The translations under genes were made by a program, and so were the position numbers. A stretch of 64,000 nt of DNA from Sphingomonas sp. (GTDB lineage Bacteria; Pseudomonadota; Alphaproteobacteria; Sphingomonadales; Sphingomonadaceae): positions 38,942 through 102,941 of the forward strand of contig JAFIGU010000095.1 of the NCBI GenBank assembly GCA_017849555.1, written 5' to 3'. Position 1 is the stretch's first letter. Every line of letters starts with the position of its first letter. Shown piece after piece: positions 36,424-44,638 of the stretch. A model generated the notes under the pieces. It had not been told where the DNA came from. It was given only the letters and a program-made list of their open reading frames with translations, and searched no databases.

Positions 36424-37463
36424 GCCGAATGCCTTTTGAGAGACAACGCGGCAAGACGGCGACTCAGCGACATCGAAAACCTACTGTTCCAGGCCAGCGC
36501 ATAGCACGCCGCCCGATAGCGCCCGCCCATGCTAAGCAGCAGCAGCATCGCGATCAGGTTAGCAAGCCGGCCCGGGAGGAGCGCGAAGGCCAGCAGCGGC
36601 AGGCGCCGGATACCGGATAGCCGCCGCGCGAAGAACTTGCGATACTCGGTCATGCTATACGATCCGTTTGCGCGGAATCCGAGCATCTTGCGTGGTATTC
36701 GCCACGGTTCGGCTGCCGTAACGCGCGCCTTGGCTTCGTCCGAAAACCCGGAAAACGACCAGATCAACGCTGGCCACATGAACATCCAGATTTCAAAGCC
36801 CCGCGCACTCCACATCGCGTTGCCAAAACGAATCTGAATCTGCGGCTCACCGAGCAAGAGCACATGGGCGAGCGGCTTTTGAAATATTACACCGACATGG
36901 ATGAAAAGCGACCCATAGTACCTGCGCCGATCTCGATCGAGCCATAGCTGCCGACGAAAAATGGTCCCCCCGATGAAAGACAGTGGATCTCCAGCATCAG
37001 CCAGTAATCGATCACCGTCCGCGACACCGTAACGCCGCAAGCCAGTAAATCCAAATCTTCTTTCTTGCAGCGGCTGATCGCAGTTTGCATCAAGAACCTC
37101 TGCATCAACCACCAGCAAGTCCGGGTCTTCTGCGAGAATTAGCGCAAGAACACGGTCAACAGCATTCGGCTTTAGTAGATCATCATCTGTCATCAACCAG
37201 ACATGCCGACCCGTAGCATAGCCAACGGCTTTGTCGTAGTCGGCATCGACCCCGGAATTTTCCACCTCTCGATAGTAGCGAAGCTGCGGCCAGTCTCTAG
37301 CATACCGCTCAACCACCTCCGCTGTATTGTCCGGAGATGCTCCATCGACGATAATCAGCTCTGTTTCGGGACGAAGCTGCGGCAGAATTGTATCGAGTGT
37401 TTGCGCAATAAATGCACCGCGTTTGAACGTCGCCATGCATATAGAAAGCTGCGGCTCAGTCAT
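36420..37463 (-). CDS. GT2-family glycosyltransferase
   Basis: GT-A glycosyltransferase of 347 residues from the ATG at 37463. The N-terminus LSICMATFKRGAFIAQTLDTIL is the usual GT2 opening, followed by ELIIVDGASPDNTAEVV and the DxD-type HVWLMTDDDLLKPNAVDRVL. A hydrophobic C-terminus (RLPLLAFALLPGRLANLIAMLLLLSM) suggests membrane attachment near the lipid-linked acceptor. It overlaps FkbM by eight bases upstream and the GMD-like gene by four bases downstream. An in-frame start at 37484 is possible but lies deeper in FkbM. Donor and linkage unknown. Confidence 0.85.
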   Translation of the reverse strand: MTEPQLSICMATFKRGAFIAQTLDTILPQLRPETELIIVDGASPDNTAEVVERYARDWPQLRYYREVENSGVDADYDKAVGYATGRHVWLMTDDDLLKPNAVDRVLALILAEDPDLLVVDAEVLDANCDQPLQERRFGFTGLRRYGVADGDRLLADAGDPLSFIGGTIFRRQLWLDRDRRRYYGSLFIHVGVIFQKPLAHVLLLGEPQIQIRFGNAMWSARGFEIWMFMWPALIWSFSGFSDEAKARVTAAEPWRIPRKMLGFRANGSYSMTEYRKFFARRLSGIRRLPLLAFALLPGRLANLIAMLLLLSMGGRYRAACYALAWNSRFSMSLSRRLAALSLKRHSA

Positions 37464-38283
37464 TTCGTCGCTCCCGAGCAGCACGGATTTTTCGCCCGAG
37501 AGGCGCTCCCACCACCGGAGCGGAGATAAGCAAGCGAGAGATCCGCCGCCGCAACATCAGTCCGCGGGCGCGGATCATCGAGGCAATATAATCACGCTCC
37601 GGGCTGCTCCCCAGCATCTCCCTGTCGCTCCGAGCAGCGTACCAATCGTTCACGCCGGTTCTTCTAAACCGAACATATCCCTCGCTTGCCAACGCGTGAC
37701 GGACACCGTTTCCGAACAGAAGTGAATTGTCTTCGATCACCAGGATTCTGGGGCGCCAGCGCGAAAGAGTGAAACCCTTCAAAACCGCGAGCTCGTGCCC
37801 CTCCACATCGATCGAAACGAACGCGATCTCGCCCGGTTTGGCACCCGCCTCTTCAAGGATGGTATCGAGTGGCGCAGTCCTGACGTCGACCGCACGAACC
37901 GACAATCCCTGTCGCTCGATGCTGGTTTGAGCGCCTTGCTCGATACTGGAAACCGCGTGGGATAGCTCCGCGCCCTCGGCCAGCATCAAAGTCGCCACGC
38001 CGTGAACGCTCGAAGCGGCGCCCTCAAACACAAATGAGGTTCGCTCGCGTCGCAATCGGGCACAAAGCTCAGGATTTGGCTCGACCAGCACACAGGACCA
38101 GCCCGCCTGCTCAAAATATAAGCTCACACTACCGGTGACACCGTCGTTCGCGCCGACATCGACACACGTCCACGGGCCCGCGCCCGGAAACATGTCGGCC
38201 AAAATCCGATCTTCACCGAACTGTCCATGAAATCTCTGCATCACGAACGCTGTTACCTCTGTATCATTCTGCTCGCCGCCCAC
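37456..38283 (-). CDS. FkbM-family methyltransferase
   Basis: SAM-dependent O-methyltransferase of 275 residues (GTG start) or 261 (ATG at 38241). The SAM motif is WTCVDVGANDGVTGSVSLYFEQAGWSC, followed by CVLVEPNPELCARLRRER and the family-typical FVSIDVEGHELAVLKGF. FkbM enzymes in polysaccharide loci usually O-methylate a sugar hydroxyl. With the GTG start it overlaps wzx by 31 bases; with the ATG there is an 11-base gap, so the ATG may be the true start. It is coupled to the downstream GT2 gene by a short overlap. Acceptor sugar unknown. Confidence 0.85.
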   Translation of the reverse strand: MGGEQNDTEVTAFVMQRFHGQFGEDRILADMFPGAGPWTCVDVGANDGVTGSVSLYFEQAGWSCVLVEPNPELCARLRRERTSFVFEGAASSVHGVATLMLAEGAELSHAVSSIEQGAQTSIERQGLSVRAVDVRTAPLDTILEEAGAKPGEIAFVSIDVEGHELAVLKGFTLSRWRPRILVIEDNSLLFGNGVRHALASEGYVRFRRTGVNDWYAARSDREMLGSSPERDYIASMIRARGLMLRRRISRLLISAPVVGAPLGRKIRAARERRND

Positions 38284-39749
38284 TTCACCATCATCCGCCC
38301 CTCGGGCAGCATCAAGCTACCCGTCACCAACGCGCTCAGCATAAACGCGCCTCCGAGAAGGATACGGGACACATCCGAACCGACGATCGGCATAATGGTG
38401 ATCGCTGCAAACCCGAAACCAACAGAAATGACAAGGGGCGGACCAACACCATGCAACACCCATAACCACCCCTGACCCGGCAAGACATACTTATCTGTCA
38501 GGTAAGTTCCCAATATGAAATAGAAGGAATGCAGGACGACCCATGCAATAGCCGCTCCTGTCGCGCCCATATAGGATGAGAGCGCGAATACCGCCGGAAG
38601 AAATATAAGGGAGAGCAGTATATTTATGGATAGAGGCACAGATGTCATTCCGCATGATATTTGCAGCGCGTACGGAAAATACATCACGCAATGGATTGCA
38701 GTTCCTATCGAAAGGAGAATAACTATAATTGCTGTCTGATCAACAATATTCGGATCCCTTACCCACACGGATAATAGAGAATGGGAGCAGACGATGAGAA
38801 ACATCGCGATCGGGAATATTATGGTTAAAAACCGACGCGTGAAGCCATGATATTGTCGAGACAGATCCGCGATCGATCCAGATTCGAAGAGGCCGGAAAG
38901 ACGGGGATAAACAACGTTGAATGCCGGGGTTACCAGACGGTAAAGTATACCGGCCAACGCCGTTGCGAGGGTATAACGCCCGATCTGGTCAAGTGTCGTT
39001 GTGCGCATCAGGACAATCTTGTCGATCTGCGAAAAGAGAACGCCTGTTGCCGCAACCGCAGCCATGCCCGCTGAAAAGCGCCAGATGGATTTGATAACCG
39101 CCCAGCTGAACCCCGTGGTTGCTCGGCCGCCGATGGCGTGGCGGGCCGCCGCACGCATGGCGAGGGAGTGCAGAGCGCCGACGACAGCTTGCCATAAGAA
39201 AAACGCGCGGAGCGAAGGCTCGACGAACATGAGAATGGCAACCGCGCCGACATTCGCGAGCGTTACGCTGGCGATGGTGACGGCGCTCGCCAGATCCACG
39301 CGCTGGGCGCCGTTCAGGACCCCGATGTACAAGGTTCCAGGCCACCTCGCGCCGACCGCAACCGCACTCAGGGCGAGCGCCAGTGTTATCTGGTCGACCG
39401 AAAGGCTTCCGCTATTGAGCCATTTGGTCGCTATCCACGGAGCGAGGACTGCCAGGCTGGCGGCCATAATCGCCCCCGACACAACAAACAGAATCGACAT
39501 CGAATGCACTAGGTTTCGAGCATAGGGCATCGTGCCGGCTACCATCGAACGGGCGACCTCACGGCTGACGGTGGGAGAAAGCCCCATGTCCAACAGGGCA
39601 AATATACCCTGTAGCGTCAGGTACACGCCGATCATCCCATAGGCTTCGATCCCGAGATATCGAATATACCACGGCACCGCGAGCAATCCGATCAGGGCCG
39701 TCCAGCCGGAACTCGCGACGCCAGCGAGGAAATTGCGTCGGTTGGTCAC
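38253..39749 (-). CDS. wzx: Wzx-like polysaccharide flippase
   Basis: Integral membrane protein of 498 residues with about 12 to 14 helices; it would flip the undecaprenyl-linked repeat unit to the periplasmic side. It starts with GTG (MTNRRNFLAGVASSG), then helix 1 WTALIGLLAVPWYIRYLGIEAYG; YLGIEAYGMIGVYLTLQG is a standard feature of the family. Loops are basic, as expected for the inside. Codon use is A+T-richer than the core genes. A separate flippase-like gene stands at 30375-31892 outside the locus. It lies 18 bases after gmd on the same strand. Confidence 0.87.
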   Translation of the reverse strand: MTNRRNFLAGVASSGWTALIGLLAVPWYIRYLGIEAYGMIGVYLTLQGIFALLDMGLSPTVSREVARSMVAGTMPYARNLVHSMSILFVVSGAIMAASLAVLAPWIATKWLNSGSLSVDQITLALALSAVAVGARWPGTLYIGVLNGAQRVDLASAVTIASVTLANVGAVAILMFVEPSLRAFFLWQAVVGALHSLAMRAAARHAIGGRATTGFSWAVIKSIWRFSAGMAAVAATGVLFSQIDKIVLMRTTTLDQIGRYTLATALAGILYRLVTPAFNVVYPRLSGLFESGSIADLSRQYHGFTRRFLTIIFPIAMFLIVCSHSLLSVWVRDPNIVDQTAIIVILLSIGTAIHCVMYFPYALQISCGMTSVPLSINILLSLIFLPAVFALSSYMGATGAAIAWVVLHSFYFILGTYLTDKYVLPGQGWLWVLHGVGPPLVISVGFGFAAITIMPIVGSDVSRILLGGAFMLSALVTGSLMLPEGRMMVKWAASRMIQR

Positions 39750-39767
39750 CCGAATGCGCCAGAAGGA

Positions 39768-40844
39768 TCAGTCGTGGAGACCATGTTGTCGAAGCAGGCT
39801 TTCGCGTTCAGCCGCCTTCAGGTCGGCAGCAACCATCTCTCGCACCAACGTTTCAAAGTCCGTTCTGGCTTCCCACCCGAGTTCCTTGTGCGCTCGCGTC
39901 GAATCTCCCAATAGGGTTTCGACCTCGGTTGGGCGGAAATAGCGGGGATCGACCGCAACCACCCGCCGTCCATGGGCGTCAAACGCTACCTCATCCAGCC
40001 CGCTTCCCTCCCAATTCAATTCGATACCAAGTTCGCGGAACGTCGCGTGGACGAAATCCCGAACGCTATGCTGAACCCCGCTCGCGATCACGAAATCGCG
40101 CGGCTCCTCCTGTTGCAACATCAACCATTGCATCTCGACATAGTCGCGAGCATGCCCCCAGTCCCGCTTTGCGTCCATGTTCCCAAGGTACAGGCAGTCC
40201 TGCAGCCCGAGCTTGATCCGCGCCGCAGCTCGCGTAATCTTTCTTGTTACGAAGTTTTCGCCCCGCACAGGAGACTCATGATTGAATAGAATCCCGTTGC
40301 ACGCGAATATCCCATAAGCTTCTCGGTAGTTGACCACCGTCCAGTAAGCAAAAAGCTTGGCGACCGCATAAGGCGATCTCGGATAAAATGGCGTATTTTC
40401 TCTTTGAGGCACATCTTGTACCAAGCCGTAAAGTTCAGATGTCGAGGCTTGATAGAAACGTGTCCGGTGTGTCATATCAAGCGCGCGAACTGCCTCAAGA
40501 AGACGCAAAGTTCCGAGCGCGTTGACATCAGCGGTATACTCCGGCTGCTCGAAGGAAACGGCGACATGACTCTGAGCAGCGAGATTGTAAATCTCATCTG
40601 GTCGCGTTTTTTCCAGAAGATGGATTAGGCTTCCACCATCTGTAAGATCGCCGTGATGAAGGAAAAAGCGGACGTCACGCTCGTGCGGATCCCGATATAG
40701 ATGATCGATCCGTGCCGTATTGAAGCTCGATGAACGGCGCTTGATACCGTGAACCGTATACCCCTTCTTAAGAAGAGTCTCGGCGAGATAAGATCCATCC
40801 TGCCCGGTTACCCCGGTGATCAAGGCCGTCTTTCGATTATCCAT
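39768..40844 (-). CDS. gmd: GDP-mannose 4,6-dehydratase
   Basis: Makes GDP-4-keto-6-deoxy-mannose from GDP-mannose, the branch point to GDP-fucose, GDP-rhamnose and related sugars. The 358-residue protein is canonical: [23 protein letters not shown] at the N-terminus, [21 protein letters not shown], catalytic STSELYG (Thr, Glu), YAVAK (Tyr, Lys), and [29 protein letters not shown]. No gene for the usual next enzymes (GDP-fucose synthase or RMD reductase) is recognisable beside it. The divergent GMD-like protein at 35431 and the C-methyltransferase are the candidates to use its product. Confidence 0.95.
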   Translation of the reverse strand: MDNRKTALITGVTGQDGSYLAETLLKKGYTVHGIKRRSSSFNTARIDHLYRDPHERDVRFFLHHGDLTDGGSLIHLLEKTRPDEIYNLAAQSHVAVSFEQPEYTADVNALGTLRLLEAVRALDMTHRTRFYQASTSELYGLVQDVPQRENTPFYPRSPYAVAKLFAYWTVVNYREAYGIFACNGILFNHESPVRGENFVTRKITRAAARIKLGLQDCLYLGNMDAKRDWGHARDYVEMQWLMLQQEEPRDFVIASGVQHSVRDFVHATFRELGIELNWEGSGLDEVAFDAHGRRVVAVDPRYFRPTEVETLLGDSTRAHKELGWEARTDFETLVREMVAADLKAAERESLLRQHGLHD

Positions 40845-41036
40845 GATATCCTAACCGTACTCCACATGTCCGATGGTCCGACATATAACTTGTAGTCGCT
40901 TCCACACGGACGTCCGCGCTTCACGGGTATGCCCCGCTCGGTCGTCAACTCGTAGATGCGGCCATATCGGCGCGCATTGCAGCGAACAAGCTTGGAATGC
41001 CCTGCCAAGCGCCCGCGGATCGTCCCACCTCCAGGA

Positions 41037-42170
41037 TCAGCGCGAAGGGACCCGCGGCACCGTCGACCGGCGCACTTCGTCATCATCCCTAAACAATAGT
41101 TGGCAGGTCAGAAACCAAGAAGGAACGAATAGCCACGGATTGTTGTAACCAATTAGTACATACACCGCGAATCGCGCGAACCCCTTCAGGGTCCATCCTG
41201 AAACGGACAGGAACAACGAAAGTATCAGTAACAAAATCGTTAACAACGCTATTGGCCCGAGCTGCAGCATGAGCATCGGCAGTTGCATCTCAACCTGATA
41301 GGGCTGCTCAGGGTCAGAGGAGAGTTGAGGCATATAAAAACCCCATCCTAATCCTGACCAATTATCCGGGAGTAATCCCATGATTATATTAAATTGGAAC
41401 TGCTTTGCCCGCAGGCTCAAATCCATATCTGGTCGAATTATCGGCAGATAATTGTAAAGCAGAATTATCGCCGTCACCGCTATAATCGCCGCACCCACCT
41501 TGATGTGCGGGCGGCTCCGTAAGAGATATGGCAGCGCGAGGTTGAGACCCAACAGCGCCATGATAACCACGCTCTTGGCTACGAAGACCACAAAGATGGC
41601 TACAGCACCGAGCGCCGCCAGTCTCACCCAACGATTCCTGAAAGACGACAGAAGGAAAACCGCCGCCAGGCTGGAGGCCTCAAAGTATATGCGGTAGGTA
41701 ATCCCATCTGAGCCCTCGACCCTATTAAGTCCGCGCAACCCATAAAGATCGACGCTAGAAACCAGCAGATAGAATCCCATTAAAGCATTGAACAAAGTCA
41801 GATAAGTCAAAACACGTCGCAAAAGGAGGGAATCATATCTAACCGCATGATTAATCAGGGGCATCGACCAGACAAAGAAAATAAAACCTAGCAGGTGGGT
41901 CTGATCGTATGGATTCCCATATTGGAAAAAATAAACCAACAGACCGACGATTGAGATTCCAAAGGCGATCAATAAGTCACGGCGGTAACTAGCATCCCCT
42001 ATTCCGACCAGAATAAGTCCCGGTATAACAAAGACTTTTTGCGAAAAGAAGAGGAGTAGCGGCCATATATTGGTCGATAGCGGAAAGGCTAAAAGGCGAA
42101 TCGATCGCCAAGAGAAAGCGGCAGTATTTTTCGCAGGTGCGTCACTCGCCAGGCCAGCAGAGGCGTTCAT
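41037..42170 (-). CDS. Polytopic membrane protein, Wzy polymerase candidate
   Basis: A 377-residue inner-membrane protein with about 10 predicted helices and a large hydrophilic loop after IIMGLLPDNWSGLGWGFYMPQLSSDPEQPYQVEM (about residues 265-300), a layout common in O-antigen polymerases. I see no strong family signature, as is usual for Wzy. Codon use is the most A+T-rich of the locus. Its position among glycosyltransferases and before the priming transferase fits repeat-unit polymerisation. A second protein of the polymerase/ligase superfamily is encoded at 46467-47855, so the roles of the two are open. A 192-base gap on its downstream side shows nothing recognised. Confidence 0.7.
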   Translation of the reverse strand: MNASAGLASDAPAKNTAAFSWRSIRLLAFPLSTNIWPLLLFFSQKVFVIPGLILVGIGDASYRRDLLIAFGISIVGLLVYFFQYGNPYDQTHLLGFIFFVWSMPLINHAVRYDSLLLRRVLTYLTLFNALMGFYLLVSSVDLYGLRGLNRVEGSDGITYRIYFEASSLAAVFLLSSFRNRWVRLAALGAVAIFVVFVAKSVVIMALLGLNLALPYLLRSRPHIKVGAAIIAVTAIILLYNYLPIIRPDMDLSLRAKQFQFNIIMGLLPDNWSGLGWGFYMPQLSSDPEQPYQVEMQLPMLMLQLGPIALLTILLLILSLFLSVSGWTLKGFARFAVYVLIGYNNPWLFVPSWFLTCQLLFRDDDEVRRSTVPRVPSR

Positions 42171-42254
42171 TCCTGCAATCCAATCGGCTGCCCGGGCACC
42201 ATATACATGGCCTCCCCCAGATCCGTGATCGTAACGCCGGAATATCGGACGAGC

Positions 42255-43550
42255 TTAGCGGGCACCAAAACCACCGATCATCGTTGGGATCGTGCGTAGT
42301 GCGATCACGATATCCAGCCAAGCCGAGAAATATTTCACGTAATAGAAATCGTAAGCGAGCTTTTGATTAATCGCATCGATGTCAGTTACATGTCCCTGGT
42401 GCACCTGCGCCCATCCGCTGATACCCGGGCGAACAATATGTCGATAGCTGTAGAATGAAATTTCGCTCTCATACCATTTCGACAGCGGAAGCGCTTCCGG
42501 ACGTGGACCAATCCAGCTCATTTCGCCGCGCACGATATTCAGCACCTGCGGGAGTTCATCGAGTCGCGTGCGTCGTAGAAAACGGCCTACCCGAGTAATG
42601 CGGTCATCTTCGTGGCGGGTCATGGCATCTTGACGCGCTTCGTCCTCGTCGGAAGAAATCTCCCGCGCGCGCATCGTCCTGAACTTGAATATTTCGAATA
42701 CTTCGCCGCGATAGCCAATTCGTTGCTGACGAAATATTACAGATCCAGCAGAATCCAATTTGATTAGAACGGCGATCAGTCCCATGAGAACCATCAACGC
42801 AGGCGCCAGTGCAACACAAATAGCCAGATCTGCAAAGCGCTTTATCTTGCGGTATGCGAGATTCGGTATCAGTGAGCCGAAACTATTTTCGGACAGGTGC
42901 TCAATCATCACTCTTCCGGTCAATGATTCACTTAACAGCTTCGAATGATAAACTGTGCGTCCACTAACCGCTGCGCGCGCAATTATCCGCTCCCAATCAT
43001 CATCGTGATCATGACGAAAATCAGCGACAAGCATCGCCCGCGGGTCAGCGGGCACAACCGGGCTTGCCATCATCACCCATTCGGCCGCCCCGATGCTGCG
43101 CAGCGATTCGACGTCCCCGCCCGGCACAACATGAAAAAGTGGCTTTACTAGCCGCTCAGTCAAGTACGCGATGGCGTACATCACGATCACGGCCAAAATG
43201 AAGCTTACCGACAACACGACGCGGCTATAGGCGAGCCGCATCCCAAAAATCACGACAAGAGCCAAACCGTAAGCCGCAGCGGTCGACGGGAGTATGAAAG
43301 CATAAGAGCGGGTACCGGGGAAGTCGTTTACGCGACGCAGCGTCATCAGCGCAGCCATCGAAGCGAACGCGGCTCCCACGACGCTATTATCGATAGCGCG
43401 ATAGGATTCGACGGTGATAAGCCCCGCGTAGACATAAAGGGCCGGCGCGACGACAGCCACGACCCACATCGCCAATAGTTGAAAACGCAGGCGATTGAAG
43501 GCCGCGAAGCTGCGGCTCGGACTCGCAACAATCTGTCTTGTCATCAGCAT
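42255..43550 (-). CDS. Polyprenyl glycosylphosphotransferase (priming sugar transferase)
   Basis: Initiating enzyme of 431 residues that links a sugar-1-phosphate to undecaprenyl phosphate. Four to five N-terminal helices (about residues 25-140) are followed by a cytoplasmic domain and a WcaJ/GumD-like catalytic domain: KRFADLAICVALAPAL, IFRQQRIGYRGEVFEIFKFRTMR, RRTRLDELPQVLNIVRGEMSWIGPRP, and GISGWAQVHQG. The catalytic Asp-Glu in the RTRLDELPQ element is intact. Sugar likely a hexose-1-phosphate (glucose or galactose), unproven. Two in-frame starts (43550 and 43544) are close. It should set the first sugar of the repeat unit made by this locus. Confidence 0.92.
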   Translation of the reverse strand: MLMTRQIVASPSRSFAAFNRLRFQLLAMWVVAVVAPALYVYAGLITVESYRAIDNSVVGAAFASMAALMTLRRVNDFPGTRSYAFILPSTAAAYGLALVVIFGMRLAYSRVVLSVSFILAVIVMYAIAYLTERLVKPLFHVVPGGDVESLRSIGAAEWVMMASPVVPADPRAMLVADFRHDHDDDWERIIARAAVSGRTVYHSKLLSESLTGRVMIEHLSENSFGSLIPNLAYRKIKRFADLAICVALAPALMVLMGLIAVLIKLDSAGSVIFRQQRIGYRGEVFEIFKFRTMRAREISSDEDEARQDAMTRHEDDRITRVGRFLRRTRLDELPQVLNIVRGEMSWIGPRPEALPLSKWYESEISFYSYRHIVRPGISGWAQVHQGHVTDIDAINQKLAYDFYYVKYFSAWLDIVIALRTIPTMIGGFGAR

Positions 43551-43620
43551 GGTACCGCCATGCCGCCAGCATCCTGAACGATTGTGTGAGCCATCACCAT
43601 CGCACGTCTATATAATATGC

Positions 43621-43653
43621 GCGATCGGTCAACCGGTCGGCACGTCCGATCGC
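43621..43653. promoter_or_regulatory. Inverted repeat upstream of the priming transferase gene
   Basis: GCGATCGG (43621-43628) and CCGATCGC (43646-43653) are exact complements with a 17-base spacer, 71 bases upstream of the transferase start in a 169-base gap. Beside it, on the minus strand, TATTATATAG may be a -10-like element. Operator function is conjecture. Confidence 0.35.
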
Positions 43654-43719
43654 ACTCACCAGCAGCCCAATCGAGAACCGACCGACGTGCGCAACCGTGG
43701 CCCGCGAGGCCGGTACAGC

Positions 43720-44565
43720 TCAGCGCTGGTATTTTGTTCCTCGCCGCAGCCAAGTCTTCGTCCAACTTTTCAGGCGCTGCGCGGTGGGAACCCGAAGCGG
43801 TCGGCCGTCCTCCTCCCCCGCGACGTTTCGACCCGTCCGTATGTCGACCGGATACCTTCGGTAGATGCCGCGCTCGTCATCAGAAAGCAAAGGCGTATGA
43901 TAGCTGCATCCGTCGAAATAGTAATGGGTGACCTGACTGTGGCGGCTACGCCCCTCCTGGATAATGGGGCTTCCTCCATGCAAAATGTTAGCGGACCAGA
44001 TCAGCGCCTGGCCACGCTTCAAATGGGCTTCCTGGGGCCGCAGGTTATGATCTTCGATGACTCGCGCGATCATAGGCTCATAGGCAGTTCTATAGAGCTG
44101 ATAGGGATCGTTTTTTCCAATCCTGTCGATGCCTGCGTCTTTGAGCGTTAGCTGCGGCAATAATTGCGAACCCGGATAATATCGAAGTGGACCGTTTCCA
44201 GCGTCGATATCTTCCAGCGCGACCCAGACGCCCGCCATGAAACCTGCTGGCTTGCTATCGAAGTGGATAGTATCGCTATGCGCCGCTTGCTCCGTCCCTT
44301 TGTTGAAATTCAAAGTCTGAAAGGGGAAGGCGGGACGTCCATATAATTCTTCAAGTACATTCAAAATTTTCGGAAGCACCGCAAGGTACCGGGCGCCGGG
44401 ACTGCGGCGCCACGCATTTTCGATGCGGTTATTGTGGTCGTAAACAGGCGCAAGATCGCTGATAACGCCTTCCGCGAGCTCGGCAAAGTTCGGGATATCG
44501 AGATCAATAATCAAATAACCGGTCGAATTAAACTCATCTATGATGCTGCGCGCAGCCATATCCAC
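43720..44565 (-). CDS. PhyH-type Fe(II)/2-oxoglutarate dioxygenase
   Basis: Phytanoyl-CoA dioxygenase-family protein of 281 residues in the polysaccharide operon. A GGGAGG ribosome site at proper spacing favours the GTG at 44565 over an ATG two codons later. The iron-binding candidates are HSD (96-98) or HFD (101-103) in AAHSDTIHFDS and the distal His of NILHGGSPI; the 2-oxoglutarate Arg is in GRSRHSQVTHYYF. These form a complete facial triad. Such enzymes hydroxylate or epimerise small molecules; here a lipid-linked sugar, a nucleotide sugar or an attached group could be the substrate. The role is unknown and not usual in Wzx/Wzy loci. Confidence 0.82.
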   Translation of the reverse strand: MDMAARSIIDEFNSTGYLIIDLDIPNFAELAEGVISDLAPVYDHNNRIENAWRRSPGARYLAVLPKILNVLEELYGRPAFPFQTLNFNKGTEQAAHSDTIHFDSKPAGFMAGVWVALEDIDAGNGPLRYYPGSQLLPQLTLKDAGIDRIGKNDPYQLYRTAYEPMIARVIEDHNLRPQEAHLKRGQALIWSANILHGGSPIIQEGRSRHSQVTHYYFDGCSYHTPLLSDDERGIYRRYPVDIRTGRNVAGEEDGRPLRVPTAQRLKSWTKTWLRRGTKYQR

Positions 44566-44638
44566 CTATCGCCTCCCATTTCCTCACTCAGTGCCATAAC
44601 GATATCCTATCAGCAAGAATCGACTCTCCATGATGCTG

